The position numbers and the translations under genes were made by a program. From positions 15,860,850 to 15,924,849 of the forward strand of contig NC_133652.1 in the NCBI RefSeq assembly GCF_009905375.1: a stretch of DNA of 64,000 bases, written 5' to 3'. Under the pieces are notes generated by a model. It saw only the letters and a list, made by a program, of their open reading frames with translations. It had not been told where the DNA came from and did no database searches. The DNA is from Apium graveolens (Eukaryota > Streptophyta > Magnoliopsida > Apiales > Apiaceae). Positions 12,525 through 23,321 of this stretch are shown piece by piece (position 1 is the stretch's first letter; every line of letters starts with the position of its first letter).

Positions 12525-13383
12525 TGTTAGGTCACACACACTGTAGAAGGGGGTTGAATACAGTGTATACTACAATCAAATCGAATTAAGAACACAAGTA
12601 TGAAACACAGAATAATCTTATTAATAAAATAGTATTACAATGGAACCGTTCTCTCTCAGTGATGAACAAATATCACGAGAGCTGCTAGAGTTACAATGAA
12701 TAATATTCTCGATTACAATAACACTTCTAGTGTAAACCCTATGTTGTGTTTATATACCACACAGTTACAAGATAATCTTCTAATTGATATCGAATATAAG
12801 TCTGCATCCTAAAATATATCAATTAGTTATCTTTTCCTCCAAGTCTTCTATTCTTCATAGAATTCTTCTCCATGCACATCTCTTCTTGTGTTTGTCTTAA
12901 TCTTTTCCCTTCAATCAGCCGCCTTCCTTATCTGAAAGTCTTCTTAGATATTATCTCATGATGAATATCTTCTAATATCTTAAGTTCTGATAACTTAAGT
13001 TCTGATATCTTAAGGTCTGACTTCAGTATAAGTACTGATTTCCAGTTAAGTCCTGATTTGTCCTGTTAATCAAGATCTGAAAACTAAACACAAATCATTA
13101 CTCCCTCAGTCCCACCCAATTGTTATCGTTTCTAAAAGAGTGTCTGGCATGCATTTTAAAATGAATATAAAGTATAGTTTTATAACTTTTTTTAAAAAAT
13201 TTCTTTTTCTGAATAAAAATAGAATGTTTAAACTTTTATCCAGAAAAAGAAAAATTTTAAAAATAGTTATTGAACTATACTTTCTATTGATCTTAAAATG
13301 TGTGTCGGACACTCTCTTAGAAACGATAACAATTGAGAGGGGTGAAGGGAGTATTAGACATGACATCACAAATATATCTAACA
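12525..13383 (-). repeat. copia 5' LTR (right copy), split by a MITE
   Basis: A terminal repeat starting TGTTAGGTCACAC and ending ATCTAACA. Without the nested 251 bp MITE and its duplicated TA it is about 606 bp, close to the 614 bp left copy. The remaining difference is mainly a short deletion near 12945 plus point changes. Confidence 0.92.
13101..13351. mobile_element. Stowaway-like MITE in the copia LTR
   Basis: 251 bp starting CTCCCTCAGTCCC and ending with its inverted complement (GGGTGAAGGGAG). It is flanked by TA on both sides (13099-13100 and 13352-13353). The arms extend inward as long imperfect inverted repeats (GTTATCGTTTCTAAAAGAGTG on the left, mirrored on the right), so the whole unit can fold into a hairpin. 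Terminal sequence, size and TA target are those of Stowaway (Tc1/mariner) MITEs. It has no coding capacity. Confidence 0.92.
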
Positions 13384-13971
13384 TAGACTATTATACCTGC
13401 CCAAGTACCTTTTCTAAAAAAAAAATCATACGACATCTACACTATACATATTATACATATAATCGAAATTAAACAAATGCATAATTATATAACTATTGAA
13501 ATCTTCCTTTTTTATTAGGCAATCAAACGATTTTCTGAAGAGATGTGTAAATGATGTAATTCTCATAATTTTTATTTTGAGCAATCGACTAAAATTAAAT
13601 CACCATACCGCAAATATGCAATACGGGACATTATGAATAGAAAAAAAAACAAAACAAAAAATCAAACTTCCACTGGAGAGACTAAATAAAATGCAAATAA
13701 ATTGAAAACTAATTAATTGAAGAAAAATAAGAGAGAAATTAGAAACAATAGAAAACAACCGGAGTGTAGAGAGAATTTTAGGCTTAACTACCATATGTAC
13801 AAAACTTTTGTTAGTGTATAGCACGTATCAAGGGTTCTTTTTTATACATATTTGCAAGTGTTTTTTTCTAAGTAATATGTAATATTGTGAATATTATAAT
13901 TATATTTATGGGGATGATCAAATTATAGGTGATCATGTTACTAATTAAACTTTAAATGTGGGCCAATAATA
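13384..13971. other. Intergenic DNA, nothing recognised
   Basis: AT-rich DNA between the copia element and the first (TA)n tract. No coding or repeat structure was recognised beyond the likely target duplication TAGAC at its left edge. Confidence 0.5.
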
Positions 13972-14013
<42 letters not shown>

Positions 14014-14396
14014 ATTTTATGAAGACCATCGAAGACTTGGAAGATCACAGATGTTCTGCAATCAAAACACTACAAAATATATTATTTTGTGAATTATGTT
14101 TTATGAGTATCACTAATTCATTAAAATTATTGAAGATTATTTATTTTTAATAAGTAGAATGCGTATGCTCTGCAAGCTGAACAAATGTTCTACAAACTTA
14201 ACATATTTTGCAGAATAAAATATTTTTGTAATATTTTACCTGAAGTACATATATGATATTCAAATTTTTGAAAAATATTTGCATAGCATGATTTGCAAAA
14301 TAATATATTTTATAATATTTTTATGCAATATTTTATTTGTAGAACATAATCTCAATCACTAATACTAATACATGCAGAACATAATATATATATATA
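13972..14396. repeat. AT-rich module between two (TA)n tracts
   Basis: A (TA)n tract at 13972-14008 and another at about 14381-14396 enclose roughly 370 bp. Near its ends the enclosed DNA holds TGTTCTGC and its complement GCAGAACAT, and partial copies recur inside. This suggests a small inverted-repeat element inserted in or bounded by TA repeats. The family is not identified. Confidence 0.4.
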
Positions 14397-15367
14397 GTCC
14401 AACGAGAACTTCTCTAATATGAAATATGAGATCTAAATCCCAATCATTTATTTTTTATATTATAATTAAATTTAAACCATCCATTTATTTTTACTACACA
14501 TCTTATTCTATATCACCCATTTATACATGCATCATCAATCTTCACCATGATCCTAGCCATCAATAATTATGGTTTTCGGCCACGGTGACCTCCAACGACC
14601 ACCTCCGACCACTCCCGACCACCACTGAGAATCACCACTTTCGACCACCGCCGAAAATTGTCACACTATTAAAAAAATCATCACAACATAAAATAATCAT
14701 CATGGTTAAACCACCACAATTGCCACACTGCAACTCTGTCTGGCCACTCTCGGACCACCACCACCGGAATAAAAAAATCACCAACATTAAAGAAAAATCA
14801 CCACAATTGAACACATAAATCACTGCATCAAACCAAGATGACCACCCTACATCGACCACATATGTCCGTTATATTCGATAAATCACTTCAATTGATCAGA
14901 AAATCACGAAAATCGAATTAAATCACCAAGTTCTTCATATCTTATCAGAAATTTAATTAGCGACGAAGGTCGAAAAGAAAAAGTGTGGTGGCTTGAGTTG
15001 ATTCTTCAACAAAAAAATAAATTGATTGCGCTGCCACGAGTTATGGAGCTCTTTAATGTCACGAAGAGGGATAGAGAATATGAATTTAAGGTGTTTTCGG
15101 TTATCTCGACGGTATCGTTACAGTAGAGATGGCGCTGTTTCCATTTCCATTTAATAAAAAGAGATAGAGCGGATCTAGTGGGTGTCGGCGGCGTCGAATG
15201 CTGATGTGGGTGGTGAATGGATGGTGAAGGGAGAGGATGAACGAGATGAAGGATGAAAATAAAAATTAAAAGACAAAAATGAGTTGTGATTTAATTTAGA
15301 TATAAAAATGTGTAACTGAGATTAAAAATTTAAATTCTCACAATAATGGTGGTTCTCATTTGAGTGA
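14397..15367. mobile_element. Putative non-autonomous element B bounded by (TA)n
   Basis: About 970 bp lies between (TA)n tracts. The left end reads GTCCAACGAGAAC and the inverted right end GTCACTCAAATGAGAACC, weak inverted repeats of the same style as the neighbouring element. The interior is rich in repeated AAATCACCAC-like words and CGACCACC-like words. No transposase is encoded, and the superfamily is not certain. Confidence 0.5.
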
Positions 15368-15384
15368 CTATATATATATATATA

Positions 15385-16410
15385 GGGTCTTACTCAAATG
15401 AGAAACCATTTTAAAATTAGAAATGAGATCTAATTTACACCACACAAATTTAAAGCTACTTTTTATCTACACCACTCATTTTAAATCTCAACATCATCTT
15501 GTCCAACCATCACCTCCTTCATCTTCTTTCTAAACAACCCTTCCACCACCACCTCCAATCACCGGAGATCACCATTTCCGACAACGACTACCTCCGGCGA
15601 CCTCCAGAAAATCACCACCGTCAAAGATAAAATCACCGCCGTCAAAATAAGAAATCACCACAGGAAACTCAAAAATCACCACATCAGACCACTGGAAAAC
15701 AGAAAATCACCACCGGAAACAACAAATCACCACAACCATCATGTCACCATCACTACCATATTGCCTCTAATATAACTATTTTCCCCATAATTAGAGACAA
15801 AATCATCAATAATCGTCAGAATCATCAAGAAACTAAATCAAAATAATTACGAACTACGATTAAACTCTTAAATTCCGGCAAACTACGAATCACCATCGTC
15901 TTAAAAAAATCAGCAAATCTAATACAAGTCACTACCACAAGACTTGAAATTAAAATACGAAACATGAGAATCAAAACCACAAATAACAAATTTAGATGAT
16001 AGAAAAACTGGGGATACACGATTAAGTAACAAATCAAATTAATATAAACTCTTTCAAGTTAACTCAGTTCCAACTCGGACTTAACAAAATTTGTGAGTTG
16101 ACTCGGTAAAAAGGGCTTGAGTCGGGTTCGATTTGATAGTATCTTTCGTTGGGTTATGGAACATGGTCGGTGGCGATGGCAGCATGTGGTTGGATGGATT
16201 TGAGTTGTGGTTTTGACAACAGTGAAGAAGAAGAGATGATGGGTTTGTTCTGATGGAAAAAATGGGACAGGGAGGATGAAGGGGAAAGGGAAGAGCAAGT
16301 GAGGTAAAAAAATTGTGTGTCAGAGATTAAAACAAATTTTAGAAAATGAAGGGTTGAGATTAGATCTCGGTTCTCACCCTAATATGGGGTTTTCATTTGA
16401 ACAACTCCCT
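15385..16410. mobile_element. Putative non-autonomous element C bounded by (TA)n
   Basis: About 1 kb with clearer imperfect terminal inverted repeats. The left end is GGGTCTTACTCAAATGAGAA and the inverted right end is AGGGAGTTGTTCAAATGAAA, both continuing to a shared GAGATCTAAT word about 40 to 50 bp inside. (TA)n tracts flank it at 15368-15384 and 16411-16426. The interior again has many AAATCACCAC-type words like element B, so the two are probably relatives lying head to tail. Not coding. Confidence 0.6.
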
Positions 16411-16540
16411 ATATATATATATATATGAAAATAATATAAAAGCCCACATATAATGGATTTTTGGTCAAAAAATTAAACTAATATGTCAATCAGTAAAGAA
16501 GAGCAACAAATTATAAAAAAAATACGATGCATATCTTTTA

Positions 16541-17187
16541 GGGTATGTTTGGATTGGGGGTTAAGGGAAGGGTTAGGTTGGGTTAGTATGATAAAGGTTG
16601 GGTTGGTAAGTTATGGGTCGGGTTGAACCCCTACCATGTTTGGATGTATAAGTTGAAAATAAAGGGTTTAAACTTATCATGTTTGGATGAACGTTGAGGA
16701 AGTAAGATTTGTAATAAAATATTTTTTTAGGTAAAAAGAATTATAAATTAAATTTTATTAATTTTAAACTATAAATTCATTTATATTTACCATAAACCAA
16801 ATGCGTGATTGGAAAAACAATATTTTATAATAGATGTAAGTGACTAAATTATTTATGTAAGTGTGATGAATAAATAATTATTTAATATAACGTGAGTTTG
16901 AGATATCAATTTGTATAAAAACAATTAAAAAATGAAACAAGAAAAAGAGGGCTACAGGAAGACAACAAGCATATGGTACTCTCCCACAAGACCCCAAACA
17001 GTGGCCAATTTGAATAGGATGAGAACCCTCGTAAACCCCTCTGCTAGCCCCTGAAAATCCAACCCTCTGAAAATCCAACCCTCCATCTAATTTTTTTCCC
17101 TAATTTTTTTTCCCAAATAAGGGTTGTAAAATTTGAACCCCTGCCAACCCAAACCATCCCTCCCCAACCACCGATCCAAATGAACCC
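16541..17187. mobile_element. Tourist-like (PIF/Harbinger) MITE, first of a pair
   Basis: 647 bp starting GGGTATGTTTGGATTGGGGG. The inverted right end is GGGTTCATTTGGATCGG. TTA flanks both ends (16538-16540 and 17188-17190), the 3 bp target typical of PIF/Harbinger. The termini contain repeated GGGTTAGG/GGGTTGGG words. No transposase is present. Confidence 0.75.
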
Positions 17188-17190
17188 TTA

Positions 17191-17767
17191 GGCTTTGTTT
17201 GGATTGAGGGAGAGGGGTTGGGTTGGTTAGGCTCGGTCGGGGTGGGTGGGGCTAGGTTAGCTATGGTTGAACCTGTACTATATTTGGATGTAAGGGTTGG
17301 ACAAATAAGGGTTCAATCATTCTCTTATATGTATGGGGTTGTGTAAAAAATATTTAAATTTTTATTTAAAAAATGATAAAAACAAATTTTTATTTAAAAT
17401 CTTAAAGAAAAGTTTTTAAAGTCACCTGGGAAAAAAATTAAAAGCCAAAAATAAATTACAATAAAAAGTGAAAAAAAAAGTGAAAAATAGTTCAAATTCT
17501 TTAAACTTATAATATTAAAATAAATAAAATACATTTTGTAGGTAACGAGCTGTAGTGCAGGCTGTTATATAATTTGAGAGTAAAAAAATAGATCCTATAG
17601 TTAATTGTCCAAGCCAACACTCCCGATTTGGGGTGTTAGAACATCAACTATTTTTAGTTCACGTCTAAACCTTCCCCAACCCATTGTAACCCAACCCTTC
17701 CTTCTCAATTTTTTTCTGAAATTTCAACCCAATCCAACCACTCCTAACCCCCAAACCAAACAAGCCC
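17191..17767. mobile_element. Tourist-like (PIF/Harbinger) MITE, second of a pair
   Basis: 577 bp starting GGCTTTGTTTGGATTGAGGG. The inverted right end is GGGCTTGTTTGGTTTGGGG. TTA flanks both ends (17188-17190 and 17768-17770), and the left TTA is shared with the previous element. Its right end lies about 33 bp from the putative MYB TATA box. Confidence 0.78.
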
Positions 17768-17800
17768 TTAATGTTCTTAAAAACATATTTCTACTATCGC

Positions 17801-17810
17801 CTATATATAA
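17801..17810 (+). promoter_or_regulatory. Putative TATA box of the MYB gene
   Basis: CTATATATAA lies about 130 bp before the MYB start codon. That would allow a leader of roughly 100 nt. It is the best TATA match between the MITE and the ATG. Confidence 0.55.
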
Positions 17811-17937
17811 CTGGAGTGGGGATTGTTAACTAGAATGATGTATACGCAGTGGTAGCTCTAGCTACATTGCTCTCAACTCTTCTGCTCCTTTACCACGTAC
17901 CTAATTACATATATGGATTGAGAAGATTGATAAAAAA

Positions 17938-19173
17938 ATGGGAAGGAGGCCATGCTGTGACAAAATTGGGTTGAAGAAAGGTCCATGGACTGGCGACGAG
18001 GACAACATGCTCAGGGACTTTATCCAGACCAATGGTACCAAATTCTGCTGGAGAGCTGTTCCAGAACGTGCAGGTAAATATAATACTCACACACACACAC
18101 CACATATCAATGGATCAAATCTAGCTATAAGTTTAATGAAAGGAACTAATGAGAAGTGGTGGCATTACGTACTGCAGGACTAGTAAGGTGTGGTAAGAGC
18201 TGCAGGCTGAGATGGGCAAATTATTTGAGACCAGGTCTCAAGAATGACCTCTTATCTAAACAAGATGAGAAGCTCGTCATTTATCTTCACTCGCAATTTG
18301 GTAACAAGTATGTCTTTATTTTATATTATCCACGCGAGCTGACGTGCACCATGTATATGTAGTTTATGTTTGTGAATGTACTATGATAATGCACCACCGA
18401 AAACAACGGTACTGGCGACCAATAAGGCTTGATGTTTTCGCAAAGTCTACAAAAAGCAATGTACAAAACTTTCTGTTTTTACTAAACTTTTGAGTTAACC
18501 ACATGAGTTCATATTGTTATCATTATTTTGTAATTTCGACAGATGGTCCAAGATTGCTTCTCATTTGCCAGGAAGAACTGATAATTATATCAAGAACTAC
18601 TGGCATAACCACATCAAGAAAAAGTTATTAAGCAGCAAGGGACTTGATTCTATCACTCATAAACCTCGTTTCCCTCATCCTCCCACAGATGATCATCATA
18701 ACAAATCCCGAAAGAAAGTGAGAAAAAGTAGAGAAGAAATGCATGATCAACATAAAGGTATGGAAATTGATGAGACTTCAATATTGCAGGAATCCATCAT
18801 TTCTAACGATGATAATCTTGATCTAGCCATGGCAAACTTAACAGTAGACACTGGGTTTTCTGTACATGAAATCCCCTTAATTGAAGACCACGAAATTCTC
18901 ATCCCACCTCCGTCTGATCATCTACCATCTAATAATTGTTCTCCGTCCTCTATTCCTCCGCCAAGTACATCAACTACACATATTCCTTCTTCAACTGTTA
19001 AGCTAATATGTGAAAAATTGAAGTCTTTGCCATATTGGTACAGCAAAGATCCATGCAAAGAGTACTACAAGGGTTATTTAGAAGAAGGTGACTTCACTGA
19101 TTGGGATTGGTTGCTTAATGATTTTGATATTGACAAGATTGATCATGAAATGGTACAGCTAGCCTCCTACTGA
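17938..19173 (+). CDS. R2R3-MYB transcription factor (three exons)
   Basis: A nuclear DNA-binding regulator. Predicted exons are 17938-18073, 18178-18307 and 18543-19173, all with GT/AG borders. Introns fall at codon 46 and inside codon 89, the common R2R3-MYB positions, giving 298 aa. R2 (about 14-63) has Trp at 17, 38 and 58. R3 (about 67-116) has Trp at 90 and 109 and ends with IKKKLL. The N-terminus MGRRPCCDK is typical of plant R2R3-MYBs. R2/R3 resemble subgroup 8 (the MYB20/42/43/85 group linked to secondary walls and phenylpropanoids), but the match is loose and is from memory. The usual TDNEIKN of the R3 recognition helix reads TDNYIKN here. The C-terminal half is acidic and Ser/Pro-rich and ends with a Trp/Asp-rich segment ([12 protein letters not shown]), which looks like an activation region. 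No frame damage is seen. Confidence 0.92.
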
Positions 19174-20525
19174 TGATGAATCTCACTAGTACTAAAAAAT
19201 GCATGGTCGACTTGGATGAATAATACTGAGTCGTCAGAATTGTTGTTAATTACAGGAAAGTGGCATTTCCTCCTCAATAAATAAGCCCATTTCTCTTATA
19301 CGTTTCTAGTAATCACCTCATGCCCCGATCCTGATATAGCTAATTTTCAGGTAGATTGTTTTTTATATTTTCAATTGTTTTTTTTTTAACTTACAAGAAA
19401 GCTTTGTAAGTGTAAGTTACAAACGTGCGAGCTGGCAACATAATGTGCAGCGAGATGTAGTTGAATTGCAAAACAAATAGCAGCTAATTATGTATTATTA
19501 ATCAGAATTATTGTTCTATACATAACAAATAGCAGCTGCTTTGTGATTGTTTCCCAAACTTTGAATAGATTTTTTATTTTTTCTTTTTTCTTTTCACACT
19601 TTTGGCAAATTAAAAAAACTTCTCAATAAAACTTATTAAATTTTCAGAGAAGAAATTATATATAAAATTTCAGATTAATCATAACCTTCAAATATTTCCA
19701 GCAATATCATGTCTGTAGTATAAACTGTACAGCCTTTGTTGTCAGGAATATCATAACCTTTAAATTTCCATGGGGATATAGGAACAAAGAAGATTTACAC
19801 ATTTTGACGAAGAATAATAATGGAGAAGTCCAGTTGTTCCACAGGCAACGTCAAAGGTTAGAGATGCTTAAGTACCCAATATTACTGGTAAAATATTCTG
19901 GAAATAGCAGATCATATAAGGTGTGCAAAATGTGAAAAGTAAAGCCAAAATATTTTTCCTTACCAAAGCCGAATATAAATTTTGCTAAATCATTTATATT
20001 GGATACTAATTTTTTTTTCTAAATAGTATAATTGGTATCCGAGCTGAATATGAAGGTTCAGTTGTTTCATATAAAAATATTTCTCTGATTTGTTTGCATT
20101 TCTTCACTTCAATTTTTTTTTTTTATTTTTTTCTGTTTCAGTTAGATTTTCTGTGTTCTTAATCTTTCTCGGTTTGTTTCTATAATTTTGTTACAAAGTA
20201 GAAAAAAGCAGTATATTGTTATTTTTTTCTTTAATGTTTCTAAGAGCATATGCACGGGTAATACTGAAAAAGTAATTTATAAGCTTTATTGATGGTTCAG
20301 TGTAAAAATAGGATGCAGCGGACAGGTTTTCACTCCATAAAATATCGATGGAGCATTGATTCATCACTCCCTCCCTCAAATTTCAATGGACTTGCTAATG
20401 GCCATCAATTAGTGGGGCTCATTATTTAAATTATTTTTATTTGTTTTACTAATACTTTTGTTACTATTTTAGTTCAATACACACACATATATTTTTACAT
20501 ATTTTGTGTTTTAAATAAATATATA
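19174..20525. other. Intergenic DNA downstream of the MYB gene
   Basis: It probably starts with the MYB 3' UTR; AATAAA-like words occur near 19277. The rest is AT-rich with homopolymer T tracts (19379-19391, 20116-20134). No coding region is supported. Confidence 0.5.
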
Positions 20526-20842
20526 GGGGCTACTTCAATAAAAACCAATTTAGAATAAAGACTAGAAATCAAATATTTTTTTAAAAAAAATTAATTTGAA
20601 ATATAACACATATGGTATGCAAATCGATCGTTGAGAGATGTAAAAAAATACAGTGAAATCGGATTTTAAAAAAAATTACGGTTTGATAGGAAATATCAAA
20701 TTAAAAACAGAGGGAAAAAGCTGAAATTGGGTGTGGGTGCAGAGTAGTTGGATGGTGTGATTTATGGGACCTGGGTAGATCTAATGGCTTACATTAGCTC
20801 TAAATTTTCATTTTAATTTTAGTTTGTATTTAATCATTCCCC
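20526..20842. mobile_element. Possible small non-autonomous element with GGGG ends
   Basis: About 317 bp lies between TATATA tracts. The left end reads GGGGCTACTTCAATAAAAAC and the inverted right end GGGGAATGATTAAATACAAA. The arms are weakly complementary. It has the same style as the TA-bounded elements at 14397-16410. Assignment is tentative. Confidence 0.4.
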
Positions 20843-21681
20843 TAAATATATATATACATATTTAATAAAATGGGTACAATTATGTATTTCAGGGACTCGA
20901 CGATTTGTTGATTCAATTATCGGTCGATATTCAAAGTAATATAATTTAAGGGGGAGAATTCATTCTCTTAATTTTAAAGAATGAAAGTGATTTTGAGATG
21001 ACTATAAATATATGTTATTTATAAAGATTTTTTTATCTATAAAATTAAATCAAGACACGTGTCAGAATATAATTCAATAAAAATTTATCCGAAAATCTAA
21101 AATTATCAACAATTTTATCAAGAATATCTCTATGTACATAATAGATATTTAATCTAGTTAATCGATTATCAACAATTATATTCGAGAATATTATTTGCGG
21201 GACCGTTACATAATAGATATTTAATCTATTTTATGAAGTAAAATAGTTAATATTATGTACTTTTTATTTGATAAATAGTAATCGATGAATTGATAGAGTT
21301 TTATAGGTGTATAGAATTTATGAAAAAAAATTAATTTTAGGTGTATAGTAACCAGCGCCGTTGATTCAATTGATGAACTGATGGATTAACGGAGTAAACG
21401 GATACATATGCTCTAATGTTTTGCATAATCTTTATATGGACAATGGTTTTTTGGTATAAGTAAATATTTTACAATAATACAGACAAGTTCATCTCTATTC
21501 GATCAGCATCAGCTCAACCACTCTCTCTGTAGATATGTATGCTAGATCAAACCTTTCGTGAAGTGGTAGACTATTTATTTGATTTATCGCGGAACTTTGT
21601 TAACAAAAGTATATATACTAAGTATACATATATATATTGTTTGCACCGTTATGCATGATGTTGGGTATGTAATTTATTGAT
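20843..21681. other. Intergenic DNA, includes the 3' side of the IDA-like gene
   Basis: AT-rich DNA with no credible ORF. The part next to 21682 should hold the 3' UTR of the minus-strand peptide gene. Two similar ATAGATATTTAATCTA words occur near 21141-21156 and 21212-21227. Confidence 0.45.
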
Positions 21682-21987
21682 TTAGTTGTAGATAGAGGTC
21701 ACCTCCGGGTTGTGCCGGCAAGACGGAGCAGAAGGAGGAATATATACCCCTTTCGGAAGTACTTGAAAATTGAAGCTGGCCTTTTTATAATTGTGCTTCA
21801 ATTCATTCGAAGGTGCCACTGCTGATTCTGACTCCTTCTTCATCGTCGTCGTCGTCGTCATCGTGTTTCTCCCCGTCCTAGTTGCTGCGCATGGATCACT
21901 TACGAGGAGTAGTAGCACGCATAAAATGCATAACAGACGCCATGGAGTACTGCAGGAAAGCTTCGAAGAAACGATCATTTTTAACAT
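21682..21987 (-). CDS. IDA-like (IDL) secreted signalling peptide precursor
   Basis: A single-exon 101 aa preproprotein; a second ATG lies at codon 4. Residues about 15-36 form a hydrophobic signal peptide (LLCILCVLLLLVS core). A variable Thr/Ser/Lys-rich linker follows, with a Thr run made by an ACG microsatellite. The conserved PIP motif of the IDA family then appears at 77-93, reading LPKGVYIPPSAPSCRHN. In Arabidopsis IDA this region is processed to a hydroxyproline peptide sensed by HAESA-type receptor kinases to control organ abscission and lateral root emergence. Here PPSAPS and the C-terminal RHN are kept. The residue before IPPSAPS is Tyr, not Pro, and the usual Lys before RHN is Cys. 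Eight residues follow RHN. The presumed TATA box is about 60 nt upstream. Confidence 0.85.
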   Translation of the reverse strand: MLKMIVSSKLSCSTPWRLLCILCVLLLLVSDPCAATRTGRNTMTTTTTMKKESESAVAPSNELKHNYKKASFNFQVLPKGVYIPPSAPSCRHNPEVTSIYN

Positions 21988-22045
21988 TTCTATAAAAAGT
22001 GCCTAGGTGCTTTCAGTGAATGCCTGGTTTGCGTTCGTGTGAACT

Positions 22046-22060
22046 GATATTTATAAATAG
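22046..22060 (-). promoter_or_regulatory. Putative TATA box of the IDA-like gene
   Basis: The minus strand reads CTATTTATAAATATC about 60 nt before the start codon at 21987. This is a normal spacing for a short-leader plant promoter. Confidence 0.5.
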
Positions 22061-22786
22061 AAAAATGGATGAATGTAGACATACGTACACGTACATGCTT
22101 AAACATGCAAACTCAGATGGCCACTAAGAGTTCTAAAGCCTGAAATATGGTTATAATCACATGGCTTGTAGATTTCCGTGCGTGTAAAATTTCTTAATAT
22201 TGGTTCGTAATCACAAAAGATAAGATATATGATTGTATTGGATGATAAGGTGGAGTTTATCCCCGTCTAATATTCATATGAGAAAACGAAACAGGGAGAT
22301 AGATACTTGAGGAAAGTTTTTAGTGAGACTGAGTTCGATTAGTGGATAGAAGGGTTCTTTTCTTTTCGTTTTTTGCCAAAAACATGTGAAAAGTTTAAAC
22401 CGGTCCGCCACCGGTATCTACAATACTCTTGAAAGGGAAAGAAAGTAAGTGAAAGGTAGAGTAAACTAGTGTCACTTTCGCACAATTGTGCTCCCGAATT
22501 TTAAAAAAGAACGAAAATAATTGATAATGAATGCAAATTAGAGATGTCTTCACTCCAAAAATAAAATGAAAGTATTTTGCCTCCAAATCACTAACTTCAT
22601 TCTTTTTAAAAAAACGCAAGAGTAAGGCCTTAATGCTTGGATCACAAGTCGAACGACAACAATAATAAGTCGAGACGCCAAAATTATGAAGCCTATCGAG
22701 TTAAACTGATTTTGCAAAAATGTAATTACGTTTGGGTTCGTTTTAATGAAGATTATTGATTGATGGTATACTAAAAACGCGCACAG
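22061..22786. other. IDA-like gene upstream region
   Basis: About 730 bp of host DNA lies between the putative IDA-like promoter and the viral insertion. No credible gene is seen. A short direct-repeat copy, GCGTAGCC, begins at 22787 at the edge of the insertion. Confidence 0.45.
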
Positions 22787-22794
22787 GCGTAGCC

Positions 22795-23244
22795 CAGATT
22801 CGCGGGGATCGTTTTTTATATCTGATAACCCTAAAGAGGGAAGGCACACAGATATATAATAAACAATTATATACATGATTATATCCAAAAATCAGCATAT
22901 TTCATTTAAATGTCTACAACCTCATAACAATACTCATATTGTGATCTGTTCCATAAACATTCTACTAATATCATAATTTAGCAATCATAAATTCAGAATA
23001 ATACCTTATAAGTATCCTAGATCACCTATGGCTGTCAACCTGTCTTGGCTCTCCTTCCCTTCTCGCTTCCTTGCTTTGGGATATAGCCTGACCTTGGGAT
23101 CGCCTGGGATATCCTCTAAAATACTTAATAAAATATTATATCTGTATTAACAATTACTAAATATAGACATAGTATAATATTTACTTCGATCTCACAATAT
23201 TTTCTTGTATAGAGATTGTAGAGAGAAAGGTTTAGCTACTCATA
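22795..23244 (-). repeat. Viral leader, left copy (direct repeat with 31586-32027)
   Basis: Begins CCAGATTCGCGGGG at the host border and matches 31583-32027 in the same orientation, and 32403-32842 in inverted orientation, with very few changes (for example near 23142). On the minus strand it is the transcribed leader between promoter and primer-binding site. Confidence 0.92.
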
Positions 23245-23311
23245 GAAAATTTATAAACAGCTATTTTCATTGATGAAAATTTTTGATATCCCTTAATGAT
23301 TTACAAGATGG

Positions 23312-23321
23312 CTTTTATAGA
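23312..23321 (-). promoter_or_regulatory. Viral core promoter TATA box, left copy
   Basis: The minus strand reads CTATAAAAGCC in the intergenic region downstream of the TAV-like ORF, the same position as the 35S promoter of caulimoviruses. Transcription would run left, through the leader copy and out into host DNA toward the IDA-like gene on the same strand. Confidence 0.7.

Larger units (their letters stand above)
593..13383 (-). mobile_element. Ty1/copia LTR retrotransposon (SIRE-like), decayed
   Basis: This is a complete but inactive copia element read on the minus strand, so its 5' LTR is the right-hand one. Seen in sequence: two LTRs beginning TG and ending CA, a primer-binding site matching the initiator tRNA-Met end, a G-rich polypurine tract, and gag, protease, integrase, RT and RNase H in copia order. 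A further long ORF region of about 3.7 kb lies between RNase H and the 3' LTR. The flanks TAGAT (588-592) and TAGAC (13384-13388) look like a 5 bp target duplication with one transition. A UBN2-type gag plus an extra downstream ORF fits the SIRE/Sirevirus lineage, which is inferred. Many stop codons and at least one frameshift mean it cannot move by itself. Confidence 0.93.

Noticed and set aside
13106..13472. ORFs on both strands over the Stowaway MITE
   Set aside because: They follow from the hairpin symmetry of the MITE, not from coding.
14585..14859. Overlapping ORFs on both strands in the TA-bounded module
   Set aside because: They arise from repeated AAATCACCAC and CGACCACC words and show no protein family features.
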